A stretch of 64,000 nt of DNA from Naegleria lovaniensis (GCF_003324165.1 NW_025407827.1:186001-250000); one strand, 5' to 3'; positions 33,539 through 44,643 are shown, numbered from the stretch's first letter. Notes: a model not told the origin generated them from the letters alone. Numbers and translations are program-made.

Positions 33539-36500
33539 ATGTCTGAACTCAAACGACAACTTCAATTCTTGCAGACGGTCTTTCCTCAGACAGCAGTCAC
33601 CAAATTAAAGAAGGGAAAGGAAAGTTTTCTGTTCACTGCGGAAAAAGCTGCTCGTTTAACCAATGAGGATATTCATATCATCGCTGTGGATGGATTGAAG
33701 GAATTGATGAGACTTGATGCTCGTTTCGGACCCTTTCAAGATTCTCTTTTTCATTCATCGTCCATTGATAGAAATAGAGAAATGGAAACACAATCGGAGA
33801 ATGATATTTTGAATCAAGAAATTGAAAGATTCCTCTTGTTATTATCGCCCTATTTTTTACTTAAACCTTCGCACAAGGCTATTGAATATTTGGTGAGAAG
33901 ATTTAAAATTCATATCTATAATGTGGATGCTATCATGGCTTCAATATTGCCATATCATGAAACGACATTCTTCTCACGTTTTGTCCAATTATTGAATATT
34001 GCTCCTACGAAATGGCACTTTTTAGAACCCATGCAAAGTAGTGGTGTGGTGATGAGCCGAACGACACTCTTGCAAAGATGTTTCACTGACTTTTCAATTT
34101 TTATGTTTATTTGTGATGCAATGAAGGCATTTGTTGAGAGATCAATTGATAACAAGACTTTTAATAATTTCTATGTGGTTACATGCATTGAATACATTTC
34201 AGGACAACCATTGCAAGATATTTCATTGAAGCGACTGTTGCCTTATGTGTTTTATGGTTTGAAGTCAAGTGATCCTGATTTAGTTGCTGGATCATTGATG
34301 ATTACTACACAAATTGCCTCATGTGTGACATTAGCTTCTTCGGTTGTCGATGCTCTCTTTGAAACCATTATTAATGTCATGAGCAAAGCAGAGATTGATA
34401 GCATCATGTTGTGTATGATTTTCCTGTTCCAAAGCCAACCCATCACCAAGATGAGAACCTCCCTAATGAACCGTTTGACAGAAATTGAGGGCTTTGTAGA
34501 GTCTGTAAATCGATTACGATTGTCTTACAATGTTGGAAACTTTCTTAACGGACTTTTGAACTCGATGATTGAATATTGTTTTGAAACTAAGGACGTGTCT
34601 ATCCTGGATAAGATAATTTCACAAATTGACTTCTCCGAATGCATCCCTAAAGTCATTGCAATTTTGTTGAATTTATACATTTCCGATTCTGAGAGTTTCA
34701 CAGAAATTATTCGAAAAGTACTTGTGTGCGTTGAGAAGAAATACAGCGGAGAGACTGACAAGGGATTGGAATTGGGACTCAGAACCCTCGATGAAGAGAG
34801 CCATGGAAAAGCTCTTGATTTTTATTCCATGATTTTCAAAGGTTCTCAACATGAAATCATTCCTGAGATTAGTACCACTCTCTACCTTTCACTCCAACAT
34901 CATGAAAAAACTGTTCGTATTTTGGGTTTGCAACATTTGGGAAAGATTGCAAAGAATGCTGTAGACGAGCAGACCAAGTCGTTCATTACAGAGTCGTTGC
35001 TAGAACGATTGAGCGATGAAGATCCATCCATTCTGAACTTTGTGTTGAGTTTACCTCAACTTTTGGATTATTTAAAACCTAAACAAATTGTTGACAAGAT
35101 TTCTCACATTGTGAAGCAAATTGAGGAAAACAGATCTGATGATGTCTCCAAGACACTATCGGCAACAATTGCTGAGAAACTCCTCGTGGATGACATGTTC
35201 AACAAGGACGAAGGCATTGAAAAGATGTTGACCTTTGTTTTCAGATTCCTCGTCATTACACCTGAATTCAAGGAAACCAACTTGAAGGTGATCAAGTCTT
35301 TGCAAAAGCTTCGTCATCCACTCTTCTCTGGGCTCTCCTCAATCACCATCAAGGAAAAGGATATTGCTTCCACAAATACACAACTTGTCAATGTGATTGC
35401 AAAGAATATTGCCGCAAACCCAGAGCTTGCCAAAGTATGTGAAAACACCGCTGTGAAGGAAGGTTTAGGAACCAAGTCTGTGCTCCTTCTTTTGGCATCC
35501 GCCATGAAACAAGCAAGCAACAAGGACGCGAAACTTGTTATTGCTACTTCTATTTTGAACTTGGTCAAGAAATTCAGTTCAAGATCAGGCATTGCCATCT
35601 CAGTGAATGATGTTTTCCATCCAACCTCTCAATCCCATGTCGATACATCACTCTCAGTCATCTATCTCATGTTCTATTGTGCACATTCCATGCTTGAACA
35701 TTTAGAGCAAGATGTGTTAAATTTCTCTGAAATGATGAATCATTTAGCTACTTTTACCTCAAATGCTTCCAAAGAGCAAGAAGCTACTCTTACTTACACT
35801 TCGCTCTTGACAAGCTTCTTTATCACCATTTCTGAATCAAGACTCTTTGACCAATTTACTAATCATATCAAAGTCTTGATTGAAAAACATTTGAAGAAGC
35901 AAGCTTTAGAATTTCTATCAGTTTTTTGGATGTCTGATCCTGACAATCTTCCATACAAGACAAGAATGAGAAGCTTGCTCATGGGTGTCATGCTCATGGA
36001 AGATGATATTGACTATCAATATTTACTTCCATCTCTTCTGATTGCTTTGCAAAACAATCTTTCTAAGGATATGTGTGCTGCTGTGATTTCATGTATTAAG
36101 AGAGTTCCTGGCTCCAAACTCTATGATCATCATTTGAAGCAGCATATCAAACCACTAAGTAGAGATGTTGTCAAGAAAGTCACTCATTCTATTGAATCTA
36201 AGAGTTCTGATCTCTCTGCTGACAGTTCTCAAATTCAACAAGTGATTCAACAATTGCCAGGCGAGGTAATTGATGTCATGCTGGCCACATTTTCTTTGAG
36301 CAAATCAACCTTTGAAAAGTACTCCATTGTCAATATTCTCTCACAGTTGCCATCCACTCGAATCATGCCATCATTGTTTGATGTACTTCTCTCCTACTTG
36401 AAATCCATTGAAAAAGGTCACACACTGGATCGATTGGATGTGCTACTCACGTCCAAACTTTTGAAAATGCTCAACATGGATTTGTTAACTAGTAAGAATT

Positions 36501-39500
36501 CAACCAAGTACTTTACTGAGGGGTTACTTTACGCCATTTCCATCACGAATCAAGTATCAAATCTTATTCCTTCACTTGAAGTGGTCAACAATGTGAATGC
36601 ACATCTTTTATCAGTGTTGGATGAGAAGAGTCAACGAATGCTTTTCGATGCAATCACCAAGGTTCTGAAATCACCAAATGTTAAAATTACCCAAGCGTAT
36701 CAACAAGCTCTCAAACAATTGCCCATGGATGCCAACATTTTACTCAAATACATTCCAAGCTCTACTAAGGAAATGGATACATCCAATGATGAAACTGCGT
36801 CAGATTTGGAAAGATTAACCTTTATTTTGGAAATTATTCAGCTCATGAAATCTGTTCCTAAACGAGAAGTTCTTGCTTCTCGCCTTTTCACTCTTTTGAA
36901 AGAATTAAGAGAAGAATATTCATACAACAAGACCCATACGGAGTATCCAATTACAATGATTTTATCCGTTCTCTACTCGATTGCCGCAAAAATTGAAGAT
37001 CAAGGTGAGGACAAGAAATCTTTGGTCAAAAAAGTTGAGAAAACCTTTGATGTTGATCTTATTCTCAAATGTCTCACTGAAAGCGATTCCTCTCAAATCA
37101 GAAACCATGCAATTTTAGTGTTGGGTGAATTAGCCTCAATTTTCCCACTTCAAATTATTGAACAAATTCTTCAAGTCATGAAAGCTGTTGAGGGCACTTT
37201 GAAAGAAAAGGATAGTTTTGCCTTTGATGCCATTCAAAAGACTGTCCTTCAAATTGTTCCCAAACTTGTCGAACAGAAAATGGATATCAAATTTATTGTG
37301 AATGTGTTTGTGAACTCTATGAAATACATTCCAAAAGACAAGAGACTCTCATTCTTCTCTAATTTGGTCAAAGGAACCTCCAGAAAGAACATTTATGGCT
37401 TTGTTTTGCTCATGCTTTCTCAATGTGTCAAGAATGGTGATCAAGAAGATAGCTCAATGATTGTTTCTTTCTGTCATGAACTGGTGGAATATTTCAAGAT
37501 TGGAAAACAATTGGTGACTCTTGTGAAATTGGTAAACATTGCTCACTCCATTGCCAAAGATGAACAAACAGCCAATAATGCCTTCTATGCATCACAAGAA
37601 TATTCAGATGAGGAAAAGCAAGCCTTACTTGTTTTCATTTTGGAATTTGCTTCAACACACGTTTCTTCAATGGAATTCCTCAGAATGCTCATCATTGAAG
37701 AAGAGAAGGATAAGGAAACCTCACAAACCTATCTACTCACGATTGCTGAGACCTTGAATAAGATCAGAGATCAATCCACGGATTCCACCATTATTGAGCT
37801 AATTGATGAAGTATATTCCAAAACTCAACAATTACTCAATTCCTATAGTTTTGTTGCATTGATCAAGTCCATGCTAGAAAGCTCCTCAAGCACAATGCAA
37901 GAACGGGCTCTCTTTATTTTGAATACAAGACTCACGGATGAGTCCTCACGAATTATTTCCAAATTGCAACAAGATGAAGAGATTTATTTGACCTTATTGA
38001 GAAAGTTGAAAAAGATTTTGGAAGATTCTAAAGCTTCAAACTTCCTCGTTCAATACGCAATTATTTCCATTGAATTGATGGCTAGAAGATTTGGTAGAAA
38101 TAACTCCAAATTATTCATCAAGATCATGCCTTCTGTGCTTCAACACTTGAAGGAAAATTCTCACTCTGCCATTACTTCCTCAGCCGCTTTATGTGTTTCA
38201 ACACTATGTTTTGAAATTGGAGCTGATTCACTAGAGTTCTTGCCAAATATTTGTCCAGTCTTTGTTTCTCATATTTCTAAAGTTCTTTCGAAGGGAATGG
38301 ATGTTCTTGAACAAGAGGAGAATGAAGAAGAAGATGAGTCCAATTCTGATCAGCTGTTGGTGTTCAGTACTCTCTCTGCTTTGGATCTAGTTGTGAGAGT
38401 TCATTTGAAATTTATTAGTCCATACCTCAAACAAATTATGAACATTTTGTTGAGTACGAGAATAATTCACTCTTCAAACAAGAAGATTGCTCAAAAGTCA
38501 AGTGATGTTTTGTTCTTCTTGGCAACAAATGCCGAAACTAGACATATTTTGGAACCTGTTTTTTCTTCATTGGACGCTTGTGTGAGTTTTGGACATGAAT
38601 CAGTGGTCAAACTCATGACCGTTGTGTATGAAATTGTCAATGTCATGGATGTGAAAGCGGTCGAGAATTTCCACACAAGAATCACTGAATTTTTCTTACA
38701 AGCTTTGGATTTGAGAAGACGAAGAAAGTTCGACAGAAAAATCCTCGAAACTGTCGAAAAGTCTATTAGCTCTTCTTTGGAGGTATTAGTCCTCAAACTC
38801 AATGAAGACCAATTGAAATCTGTTCTCAGGCAAATGATTGATTGGTCACGAGAAGCTGTTAACGACGAAGAAACAAAGAACTATTTAGACTATGGTGATA
38901 ACAAGTTAGCTCCACCTGATGCTGCTCGCTTAATTGCATTCTATAAGGCAATGATTAGTTTCAACATGAAGCTCAGCTTTTTATTTGTTCCATATTATGG
39001 ATATTTATGGCAAAATATGATTAGAGATTTGAAATCCATTAGTGGCGATCATGATGAAGACGATGAGGATGAAGACGACGATCATGAATCACATCAAAAC
39101 TCAAAAAAGAGAAAATTGAAAGAACTAACCACCAAAAAGCAACCCAAACTTTGTGTCATTTCATCGACAGAGGATCGTGTGCAATTGGCCTATCTTATTT
39201 TGAATTGTCTTAGTCTTTGCTTCTTGAATGACAGAGAGGCATTCGTGCAATCCAATGACAGATTTGAACACTTGATTGAACCACTCGCTAAATTGATCGA
39301 ACAAGAAGATGTTTGTGAGAAGAATTATGAATTAATTTCCAAGACGTTCGGTGCTCTCGCAAGCGTGGTCAATCAACAACAATGGAAGCCTCTGCAATAC
39401 CAAGTCTTACAAAGAACCAAACATGAAAGCAGTATTGTCAAGAGAACTGCCATTGCATGTATTGCTGCTTTCTATGAACATGTTGGAAAGGAGTTCATTA

Positions 39501-39640
39501 TCATGCTTCCTGAAATGATGCCCTATGTGGCTGAGTTATTGGAGAGTGATGATGAAGAAGTATTGAAGGACACTCGAGGTATTGTGCTTACCATTGAACA
39601 GAAAACTGGTGAAGAAATTTCACACTTTTTGTCAGAATAA
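33539..39640 (+). CDS. UTP10: UTP10/HEATR1, SSU processome HEAT-repeat protein
   Basis: Single exon of 2033 residues, the length typical for UTP10/HEATR1. The N-terminus matches the U3 snoRNP protein 10 domain: SELKRQLQFLQ, FLFTAEKAARLTNEDIHIIAVDGLKELMRLD, and LLLSPYFLLKPSHKAIEYLVRRFKIHIYN. Two motifs, SPYFLLKP and LPYHET, are signature positions. The body is alpha-helical HEAT repeats. An acidic loop at about 1837-1850 precedes the BP28CT C-terminal domain. UTP10 belongs to the t-UTP/UtpA complex that binds nascent pre-rRNA and starts 90S assembly in the nucleolus. No intron was needed. Confidence 0.9.
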   Translation: MSELKRQLQFLQTVFPQTAVTKLKKGKESFLFTAEKAARLTNEDIHIIAVDGLKELMRLDARFGPFQDSLFHSSSIDRNREMETQSENDILNQEIERFLLLLSPYFLLKPSHKAIEYLVRRFKIHIYNVDAIMASILPYHETTFFSRFVQLLNIAPTKWHFLEPMQSSGVVMSRTTLLQRCFTDFSIFMFICDAMKAFVERSIDNKTFNNFYVVTCIEYISGQPLQDISLKRLLPYVFYGLKSSDPDLVAGSLMITTQIASCVTLASSVVDALFETIINVMSKAEIDSIMLCMIFLFQSQPITKMRTSLMNRLTEIEGFVESVNRLRLSYNVGNFLNGLLNSMIEYCFETKDVSILDKIISQIDFSECIPKVIAILLNLYISDSESFTEIIRKVLVCVEKKYSGETDKGLELGLRTLDEESHGKALDFYSMIFKGSQHEIIPEISTTLYLSLQHHEKTVRILGLQHLGKIAKNAVDEQTKSFITESLLERLSDEDPSILNFVLSLPQLLDYLKPKQIVDKISHIVKQIEENRSDDVSKTLSATIAEKLLVDDMFNKDEGIEKMLTFVFRFLVITPEFKETNLKVIKSLQKLRHPLFSGLSSITIKEKDIASTNTQLVNVIAKNIAANPELAKVCENTAVKEGLGTKSVLLLLASAMKQASNKDAKLVIATSILNLVKKFSSRSGIAISVNDVFHPTSQSHVDTSLSVIYLMFYCAHSMLEHLEQDVLNFSEMMNHLATFTSNASKEQEATLTYTSLLTSFFITISESRLFDQFTNHIKVLIEKHLKKQALEFLSVFWMSDPDNLPYKTRMRSLLMGVMLMEDDIDYQYLLPSLLIALQNNLSKDMCAAVISCIKRVPGSKLYDHHLKQHIKPLSRDVVKKVTHSIESKSSDLSADSSQIQQVIQQLPGEVIDVMLATFSLSKSTFEKYSIVNILSQLPSTRIMPSLFDVLLSYLKSIEKGHTLDRLDVLLTSKLLKMLNMDLLTSKNSTKYFTEGLLYAISITNQVSNLIPSLEVVNNVNAHLLSVLDEKSQRMLFDAITKVLKSPNVKITQAYQQALKQLPMDANILLKYIPSSTKEMDTSNDETASDLERLTFILEIIQLMKSVPKREVLASRLFTLLKELREEYSYNKTHTEYPITMILSVLYSIAAKIEDQGEDKKSLVKKVEKTFDVDLILKCLTESDSSQIRNHAILVLGELASIFPLQIIEQILQVMKAVEGTLKEKDSFAFDAIQKTVLQIVPKLVEQKMDIKFIVNVFVNSMKYIPKDKRLSFFSNLVKGTSRKNIYGFVLLMLSQCVKNGDQEDSSMIVSFCHELVEYFKIGKQLVTLVKLVNIAHSIAKDEQTANNAFYASQEYSDEEKQALLVFILEFASTHVSSMEFLRMLIIEEEKDKETSQTYLLTIAETLNKIRDQSTDSTIIELIDEVYSKTQQLLNSYSFVALIKSMLESSSSTMQERALFILNTRLTDESSRIISKLQQDEEIYLTLLRKLKKILEDSKASNFLVQYAIISIELMARRFGRNNSKLFIKIMPSVLQHLKENSHSAITSSAALCVSTLCFEIGADSLEFLPNICPVFVSHISKVLSKGMDVLEQEENEEEDESNSDQLLVFSTLSALDLVVRVHLKFISPYLKQIMNILLSTRIIHSSNKKIAQKSSDVLFFLATNAETRHILEPVFSSLDACVSFGHESVVKLMTVVYEIVNVMDVKAVENFHTRITEFFLQALDLRRRRKFDRKILETVEKSISSSLEVLVLKLNEDQLKSVLRQMIDWSREAVNDEETKNYLDYGDNKLAPPDAARLIAFYKAMISFNMKLSFLFVPYYGYLWQNMIRDLKSISGDHDEDDEDEDDDHESHQNSKKRKLKELTTKKQPKLCVISSTEDRVQLAYLILNCLSLCFLNDREAFVQSNDRFEHLIEPLAKLIEQEDVCEKNYELISKTFGALASVVNQQQWKPLQYQVLQRTKHESSIVKRTAIACIAAFYEHVGKEFIIMLPEMMPYVAELLESDDEEVLKDTRGIVLTIEQKTGEEISHFLSE

Positions 39641-39764
39641 AAACGTGTAAAAATGGCTCAAAGAAATTCATTCACGACACCACCTTTCTTTTTTGCATCC
39701 TTGTCTTCATACGATCAAGAGCAAGCCACAATCACAACGGCTCTTTAAATTGAGTTTGGATTCA

Positions 39765-40970
39765 ATGATAGGATCCATCCAACAAGTGCTGTCATTTCCG
39801 AACAAGAAGTTATTAGTGATTACTGATATCGGATTGTTATATGCCGTGGAAGGAAATATTATGAATACCGATAGGCTAGATTCCAAACCATTTGCAGGAG
39901 AATTTAAATTGGTATGGCCTTTTGATGGCTCCCAGCCCGATTTGAAAGCAGTACAAATGGCCTAATTAATTGTTGCAAAAACCAAAACTCAGTCACTGAT
40001 CTACGGTATCGGAAACAACAGTCATTTTCGAATGAGTAGGTTCAAAACACAAACATTTTCATGTGACAAGCCAGAAATAATGTTTGATCCTTTGAACGAT
40101 CTTGCTGTGAAACCATACAGAGGAGAAGACTGCGAAATCACACATGTTGGTTGTTGCTATTCGTTTAGTGTTTGTGTGTTGAATGGTTATCATGTCCACT
40201 TTACAGGCCAGAATTGGTTTTTTTCAAGAAACAACCTGGTTGAAGGATATCACTGTTGGAAACATCGTTCTCAGACCATGAAAACTCGAGTGGTCAAGTT
40301 AGAATGTGGAGACTTTCATGTCGTGTTGTTGCATGAAGATGGTTCTGTTTCTGTCGCAGGAAGTAACAATTTTTCTCAATTAACACCAAAAGCCAAGTTT
40401 AGTGGCGACAACGTTTTTTGTACATTGGATCTGAACTATTTATCAGTTCAGGATATATTTTCAGGAAGTAATTCAATGATTTATGTCAAAGATGTTTACA
40501 ACACCTCCAAAATAATTTATTATGCTGGAGCAGCAATGCCGTCTGAGTTTGTGCCATCTCAAAACGAACCAATGGAAATTTCTGAAATTCGTCATGAAAA
40601 AGAGAATGAAATTTCGTTAATTTCTGGAAGCAATAGAGAACTTTTTGACGTTCAATATACAAAAGACTTTTGTTTATTAAGGTATTGGGATCGTCCTCAC
40701 CTTTTGTTTTTGTACGGATGTCGCTATTATCCATACAAGAAAATTGAACAAACCATGGTAGATTTGTCGAAACTATTTCCTTATAATCAATTCACCACAA
40801 GCACGAATTTCTATAGAGATATTTTACAGGTTAGAGTTCAATGTTTGGGTTTTGCAATATATTGTGACTTTCAAAAGCATTCCAAGTCGAGGATGTTTCA
40901 ACAACTTTTCAAAACTCTAGATTCAGAAACCCCAAACCATCACCTTTTATATGACATTTCAATTATTTAA
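39765..40970 (+). CDS. RCC1-like protein interrupted by an in-frame TAA
   Basis: One reading frame continues from about 39693 to the stop at 40968 apart from a single TAA at 39963-39965. The first in-frame ATG is at 39765. RCC1-like blades are visible: SLIYGIGNNSHF, VGCCYSFSVCVLNGYHVHFTGQN, LECGDFHVVLLHEDGSVSVAGSNNFSQLTP. The TAA lies inside a 42-bp stretch (39951-39992) with GT and AG ends whose removal keeps the frame, so it could be a very short intron. A point mutation or sequence error is the alternative. The upstream end is unclear: another frame opens at ATG 39653. Role unknown; it directly follows UTP10. Confidence 0.5.
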
Positions 40971-40985
40971 GGACCGTAGGAAAGC

Positions 40986-41033
40986 GAATACGAAATAATA
41001 ATAATAATATATTATTATTATTATTTCGTATTC
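40986..41033. repeat. 48-bp perfect palindrome
   Basis: Two 24-base arms with no spacer, fully complementary: an outer GAATACGAAAT part and an inner (AAT)n part. It lies 16 bp after the RCC1-like stop and 128 bp before the TM2 gene start. It could extrude as a cruciform, act as a transcription-termination or processing hairpin, or be the fused ends of a miniature element. Confidence 0.85.
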
Positions 41034-41161
41034 CTAAATACACATGAAACTTGTACAAGAGCTATTCTTTTCAATAGAATGCTGTCTTCTCTTGGAATCA
41101 CGATGGCCTCTAAAACAACTCCAACCCTTTGTCATCCTCACATCACATTTCAAAAAAAAAT

Positions 41162-41962
41162 ATGGCATCCACAATATCGTCAACACCACACAACCAGAGG
41201 TGGAGTCCACGATCAATTCGATGTCATCATTTATTGGTACTCGTATGGATTATTTCTCTTTCTTATCAACTTTTCACTCTTTTAAATTCTTCTAGTCTAG
41301 ATGATTTTCCTTCGTTATCATCGACGTCTTCAGTGATGAATTTTCAGTCCTTCCAAAAGGATCATCCAATCTCACAGTTGTATAGTAATAATACTATCAA
41401 CAGCAACTCTTCATTAATTACGAGTACCATCATCCATTCTCATGACCACTTTTCCGAACCAGACAACATTCGATCGGAACACTACTTTTTCGTGATGGCT
41501 CAATCTACCTCGACTCAATGTTTTGAAAGTGTCACCAACAATACAGTATATTGCTGTCCTCCACCTTATCAAAAGGAAGCTAGAAAATCAAAATTGACAG
41601 CATTCTTGTTGTCCTTCTTTTTAGGAGTTTTAGGTGTGGATCGATTTTATTTGGGATTCTATTTGATGGGAGTTATTAAATTGTTGACCATTGGAGGTTG
41701 TGGAGGTAAGTGTGTGAATTTAAATTACATGGACATGTATATTTGTATTCAATCATGGTATATTTGTCATTGATTTGAATGATAAATGGAATATATATAT
41801 TGAACGGATTCAAATTGCAATTTGTGAAATATTATATTCAATATATTTTCATATACTCATTTACTAGTTTGGTGGCTATTGGATTGGATTTTAATTCTCG
41901 CCAACTCAGTAACAGATGTACGAGGCTGTGCTCTCCGAGATGACATTTCTGCTCCAATTTAA
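41162..41962 (+). CDS. TM2-domain membrane protein
   Basis: Two exons, 41162-41705 and 41868-41962, phase 1, 212 residues starting MASTISS. An N-terminal hydrophobic segment (HLLVLVWIISLSYQLFTLL) is a signal anchor. A luminal Ser/Asn-rich stretch with possible N-glycosylation sites follows. The TM2 domain is KLTAFLLSFFLGVLGVDRFYLGFYLMGVIKLLTIGGCG followed by VWWLLDWILIL, with the family DRF motif between its two helices and a CxxCPP-like region just before it. TM2D proteins occur in endomembranes and animal relatives act in Notch and phagocytosis pathways. The role here is not known. Confidence 0.85.
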
Positions 41963-42287
41963 CCTTTTTCTTCTTCTTATTTCCCATCATTGTACTTCAA
42001 TACGAGTTCACACAGGATTCCATACACTAAAAAGCACCTTCACCAATAATTATCTCAATATTGCTTTTCTACGAAATTATATTTTTATTTATTAAAACGA
42101 AATTCATCTGTTTTGAAATATTTAGCGAAATGAGAACGCTCTTTCAACTCTATCCCACTCAGATCATACTCAAGCTAGAAAAAAATCGATTAACTGGACG
42201 AATTCGTCCCAACAATAACGTTGGTACGAATTTTCACGTGAGTTGCTTTCTGAACTTTGACTCGTGGTTGTTGAATTTCAAAAAAAA
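41963..42287. other. LSM1 upstream region
   Basis: 325 bp. It includes a 14-bp perfect palindrome (ggacgaattcgtcc, 42196-42209) and a CACGTG E-box-like hexamer near 42236, followed by an A-run before the start codon. No gene supported. Confidence 0.4.
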
Positions 42288-43040
42288 ATGTCTTCGGGTG
42301 GCCATCATTTTTACTCGGCTTCTCCATCGGCCCACACACCAACTTCAAGATCGTTTGCTATGAGCCCAACTGATGATGACAGTGATGAGGAGGGAAATGC
42401 TAAAGTGGATTTTTATTTTCCTGGAGCAGCTAGTCTTTCGGATCAATTAGATAGTAAATATCATAATTATTATTGATTTATATTGAGCATTGTGCTGTAT
42501 GATGCAATCAAATAATTTAACATGATGATATGAATGATTATTATTTTTCATGAATTTTCTATGATGTGTTTGTAATTTGGAATATCGGAATGATTAGAAA
42601 AAGTTATGGTTGTTTTGAGGGACGGTAAAAAACTAATTGGAATTCTTCGCTGCTACGACCAATTTGTAAATATGACGCTTGAAAAAACAGTTGAACGAAT
42701 AGTAGTGGAAGATAAATATGGAGATTTAGATGTTGGTCTCTACATTGTGCGAGGAGAAAACGTTGTTCTAATGGGAGAGGTTGATGATACACGAGAAACA
42801 ACCTTAAAACAAGTCCCAGTCGACGAAATTTTAATGCTAAGCAAAATGGAACAAGAAAAAGAAGAGGAAAGATCCAAATTGAGACAAATGCATTTGCGAA
42901 ATAGAGGTAAGTTTGAATGGTTCTTCCAACGGATCGAATTAATTGATCATTGAAACCTTGTCACAATATATTATTTTCATATTTTAGGTCTTCTTGAGAT
43001 TGGAGAGTATGGAGGTTTTGGTCTGCATTCTGAGTGGTGA
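42288..43040 (+). CDS. LSM1: LSM1, Sm-like mRNA decay factor
   Basis: Three exons: 42288-42453, 42598-42906 and 42988-43040 (175 residues). Splicing gives FPGAASLSDQLDKKVMVVLRDGKKLIGILRCYDQFVNMTLEKTVER as a continuous Sm1 region; human LSM1 has the same PGTASLxxDIDKK start. Sm2 is YIVRGENVVLMGEVD, with the RGENVV box. The C-terminal helix (EKEEERSKLRQMHLRNRG) is the LSM1-specific extension that helps 3' binding. LSM1-7 binds oligoadenylated mRNA ends and activates decapping in P-bodies. An extra N-terminal tail of about 45 residues, Ser/Asp-rich, is not in the human protein. Confidence 0.92.
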
Positions 43041-43253
43041 TCTTCTTGCTGTAACTGATAGCTTTGCCAACATTAAATTTATTTCATAAAAAATAGTCAA
43101 CAAATTTATTGCTGCTGTGTTTTTGAACAGAGTGATAGAAATAATCGGAAGTGAACCAAAATCATCTCTCGTTTTTCTAAATTGTTGCTTTGTTTAATTT
43201 ATTAACTCTGTGGAGATTGATATTAGGCTTTGCTTGATCTTTCCAAAAACATC

Positions 43254-44612
43254 ATGTCCATGCAAACCTTGAAGAATAACAATGGAGGAAGTACTTTTTC
43301 TTCGGATCAACCACCAATTTCTTCTGATAAGAACTCTTTCAACAACACTAACAATATTACAGTTGGATATTCTTCATCGGGTTTAGCATCATCAACACCT
43401 AAACTATCAACCTCCTCGTATCCTGTGGTTACATCATCATCATCAAACACTCCACATCACAAAAAGAACCTCACCCCTCTTACAACAGCACTTACTTCCA
43501 ACAGTCATCAAGAACGAAAACATCATCACAGCAGAAAGGATCACACGAATGTAAATAATACTACTTATTATACCCCTAGTTCGAATAATGGATTAAATAA
43601 TAACAAAAGCAACGATTACGAGAAATTATCCCGAAATAACAACAACACTACCATCATGGTGACTCCTCCTCAAAAACCACAGCAATCTTCAACTGTACAA
43701 CACCCAACAAAATCTCCCCTAGTTGAATCTCATCGATATTCACGGCAAGCTCAAACGTTGCATGCTTCTGCACAATATGACAAAGCCGCTCGGTGTAGCA
43801 GAAAAGCACTTTCGGTGTTAGAGAGAGCTAAAAATTATACATGTGACAGTAATGCACTTGAATCAATAGATTGGATGGCTTCGCATTATAGAAGCAACTA
43901 TCGATATCAAAAGAACATGTTTGAGGCTGTCACAGCACCCTATGGAAGTACCATTAGCAACGGAGGAAGTACAAACAACAATTTCTCTAACAATAATTCA
44001 CAACGAACACGATCACAGCCCAGAAAAAACAATGTAGTGGTCACAGAAAAATACGGAGATCGTCAAGTAATTATGCCAAACGAAGAAGATTTAGGGGAGA
44101 GTATGATTGGAGATTTGGTAATGACCCCTTTCAACAACACACCGACTCCAACGACTGCATGTACATCACTTTATTCTGAATTATATGCCATGTTTATTCA
44201 TCCATGGCTGCAATATCAAAAGGTTTTGGAGGACTGTTCGGAGAATGCACAGCTTAAAGGCTTATTTTCTAAAACAATCATGACTACTCAACAACGACTA
44301 TATCAATTAATGCAAAAAACTCAATCCTTAGAAGACTCGGAAAACATGAACGCTAGTTCTGCTGTCTCACCTGTAAATACAAGCACTGCAATGCATACTG
44401 ACCTCTCCAAAAAGCTTCTCTCACTTACATACTCGCTGAATGCAGACAAAGCTACTCGCCTCTCCCAACAAATACTTAAAAAAGATAGAGAAGTGGAATT
44501 ATTGAAACGAAAAATCAAGGAACAACAAGACATTATTTCACAACACGAAGAGAACTGGAGACTCATGAAATTAGAAGCAGAAAAAACTCTTGGGACGTCT
44601 CAAGAGAAATAG
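43254..44612 (+). CDS. MIT-domain protein, NRBF2/Atg38-like
   Basis: Single exon, 452 residues from the ATG at 43254. The N-terminal 155 residues are Asn/Ser/Thr-rich and disordered. At about 160-225 there is a helical segment (HRYSRQAQTLHASAQYDKAARCSRKALSVLERA...) like the MIT domain of NRBF2/Atg38, with its RxAdxLxxxxxYdeAixchxkA pattern. The C-terminus (about 400-452) is a coiled coil (LSQQILKKDREVELLKRKIKEQQDII), also as in NRBF2. NRBF2/Atg38 bridges VPS15-VPS34 and Atg14-Beclin in the autophagy PI3-kinase complex. Similarity is by pattern and layout only; another MIT protein remains possible. Confidence 0.45.
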   Translation: MSMQTLKNNNGGSTFSSDQPPISSDKNSFNNTNNITVGYSSSGLASSTPKLSTSSYPVVTSSSSNTPHHKKNLTPLTTALTSNSHQERKHHHSRKDHTNVNNTTYYTPSSNNGLNNNKSNDYEKLSRNNNNTTIMVTPPQKPQQSSTVQHPTKSPLVESHRYSRQAQTLHASAQYDKAARCSRKALSVLERAKNYTCDSNALESIDWMASHYRSNYRYQKNMFEAVTAPYGSTISNGGSTNNNFSNNNSQRTRSQPRKNNVVVTEKYGDRQVIMPNEEDLGESMIGDLVMTPFNNTPTPTTACTSLYSELYAMFIHPWLQYQKVLEDCSENAQLKGLFSKTIMTTQQRLYQLMQKTQSLEDSENMNASSAVSPVNTSTAMHTDLSKKLLSLTYSLNADKATRLSQQILKKDREVELLKRKIKEQQDIISQHEENWRLMKLEAEKTLGTSQEK

Positions 44613-44634
44613 AGAAAGCTGCGCGAGCCCGCTA

Positions 44635-44643
44635 GCGCCAAAA
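44635..44643 (-). promoter_or_regulatory. E2F/DP-type site upstream of POLA2
   Basis: GCGCCAAAA on the plus strand is TTTTGGCGC on the minus strand, a full match to the E2F consensus TTTSSCGC. It is 46 bp before the POLA2 start codon, inside a short GC-rich island in otherwise AT-rich DNA. DNA replication genes are classic E2F targets, so S-phase control is plausible. Confidence 0.55.

Noticed and set aside
42061-42363. Open frame before LSM1
   Set aside because: The LSM1 first exon in another frame is well supported; this one is low-complexity and does not extend.
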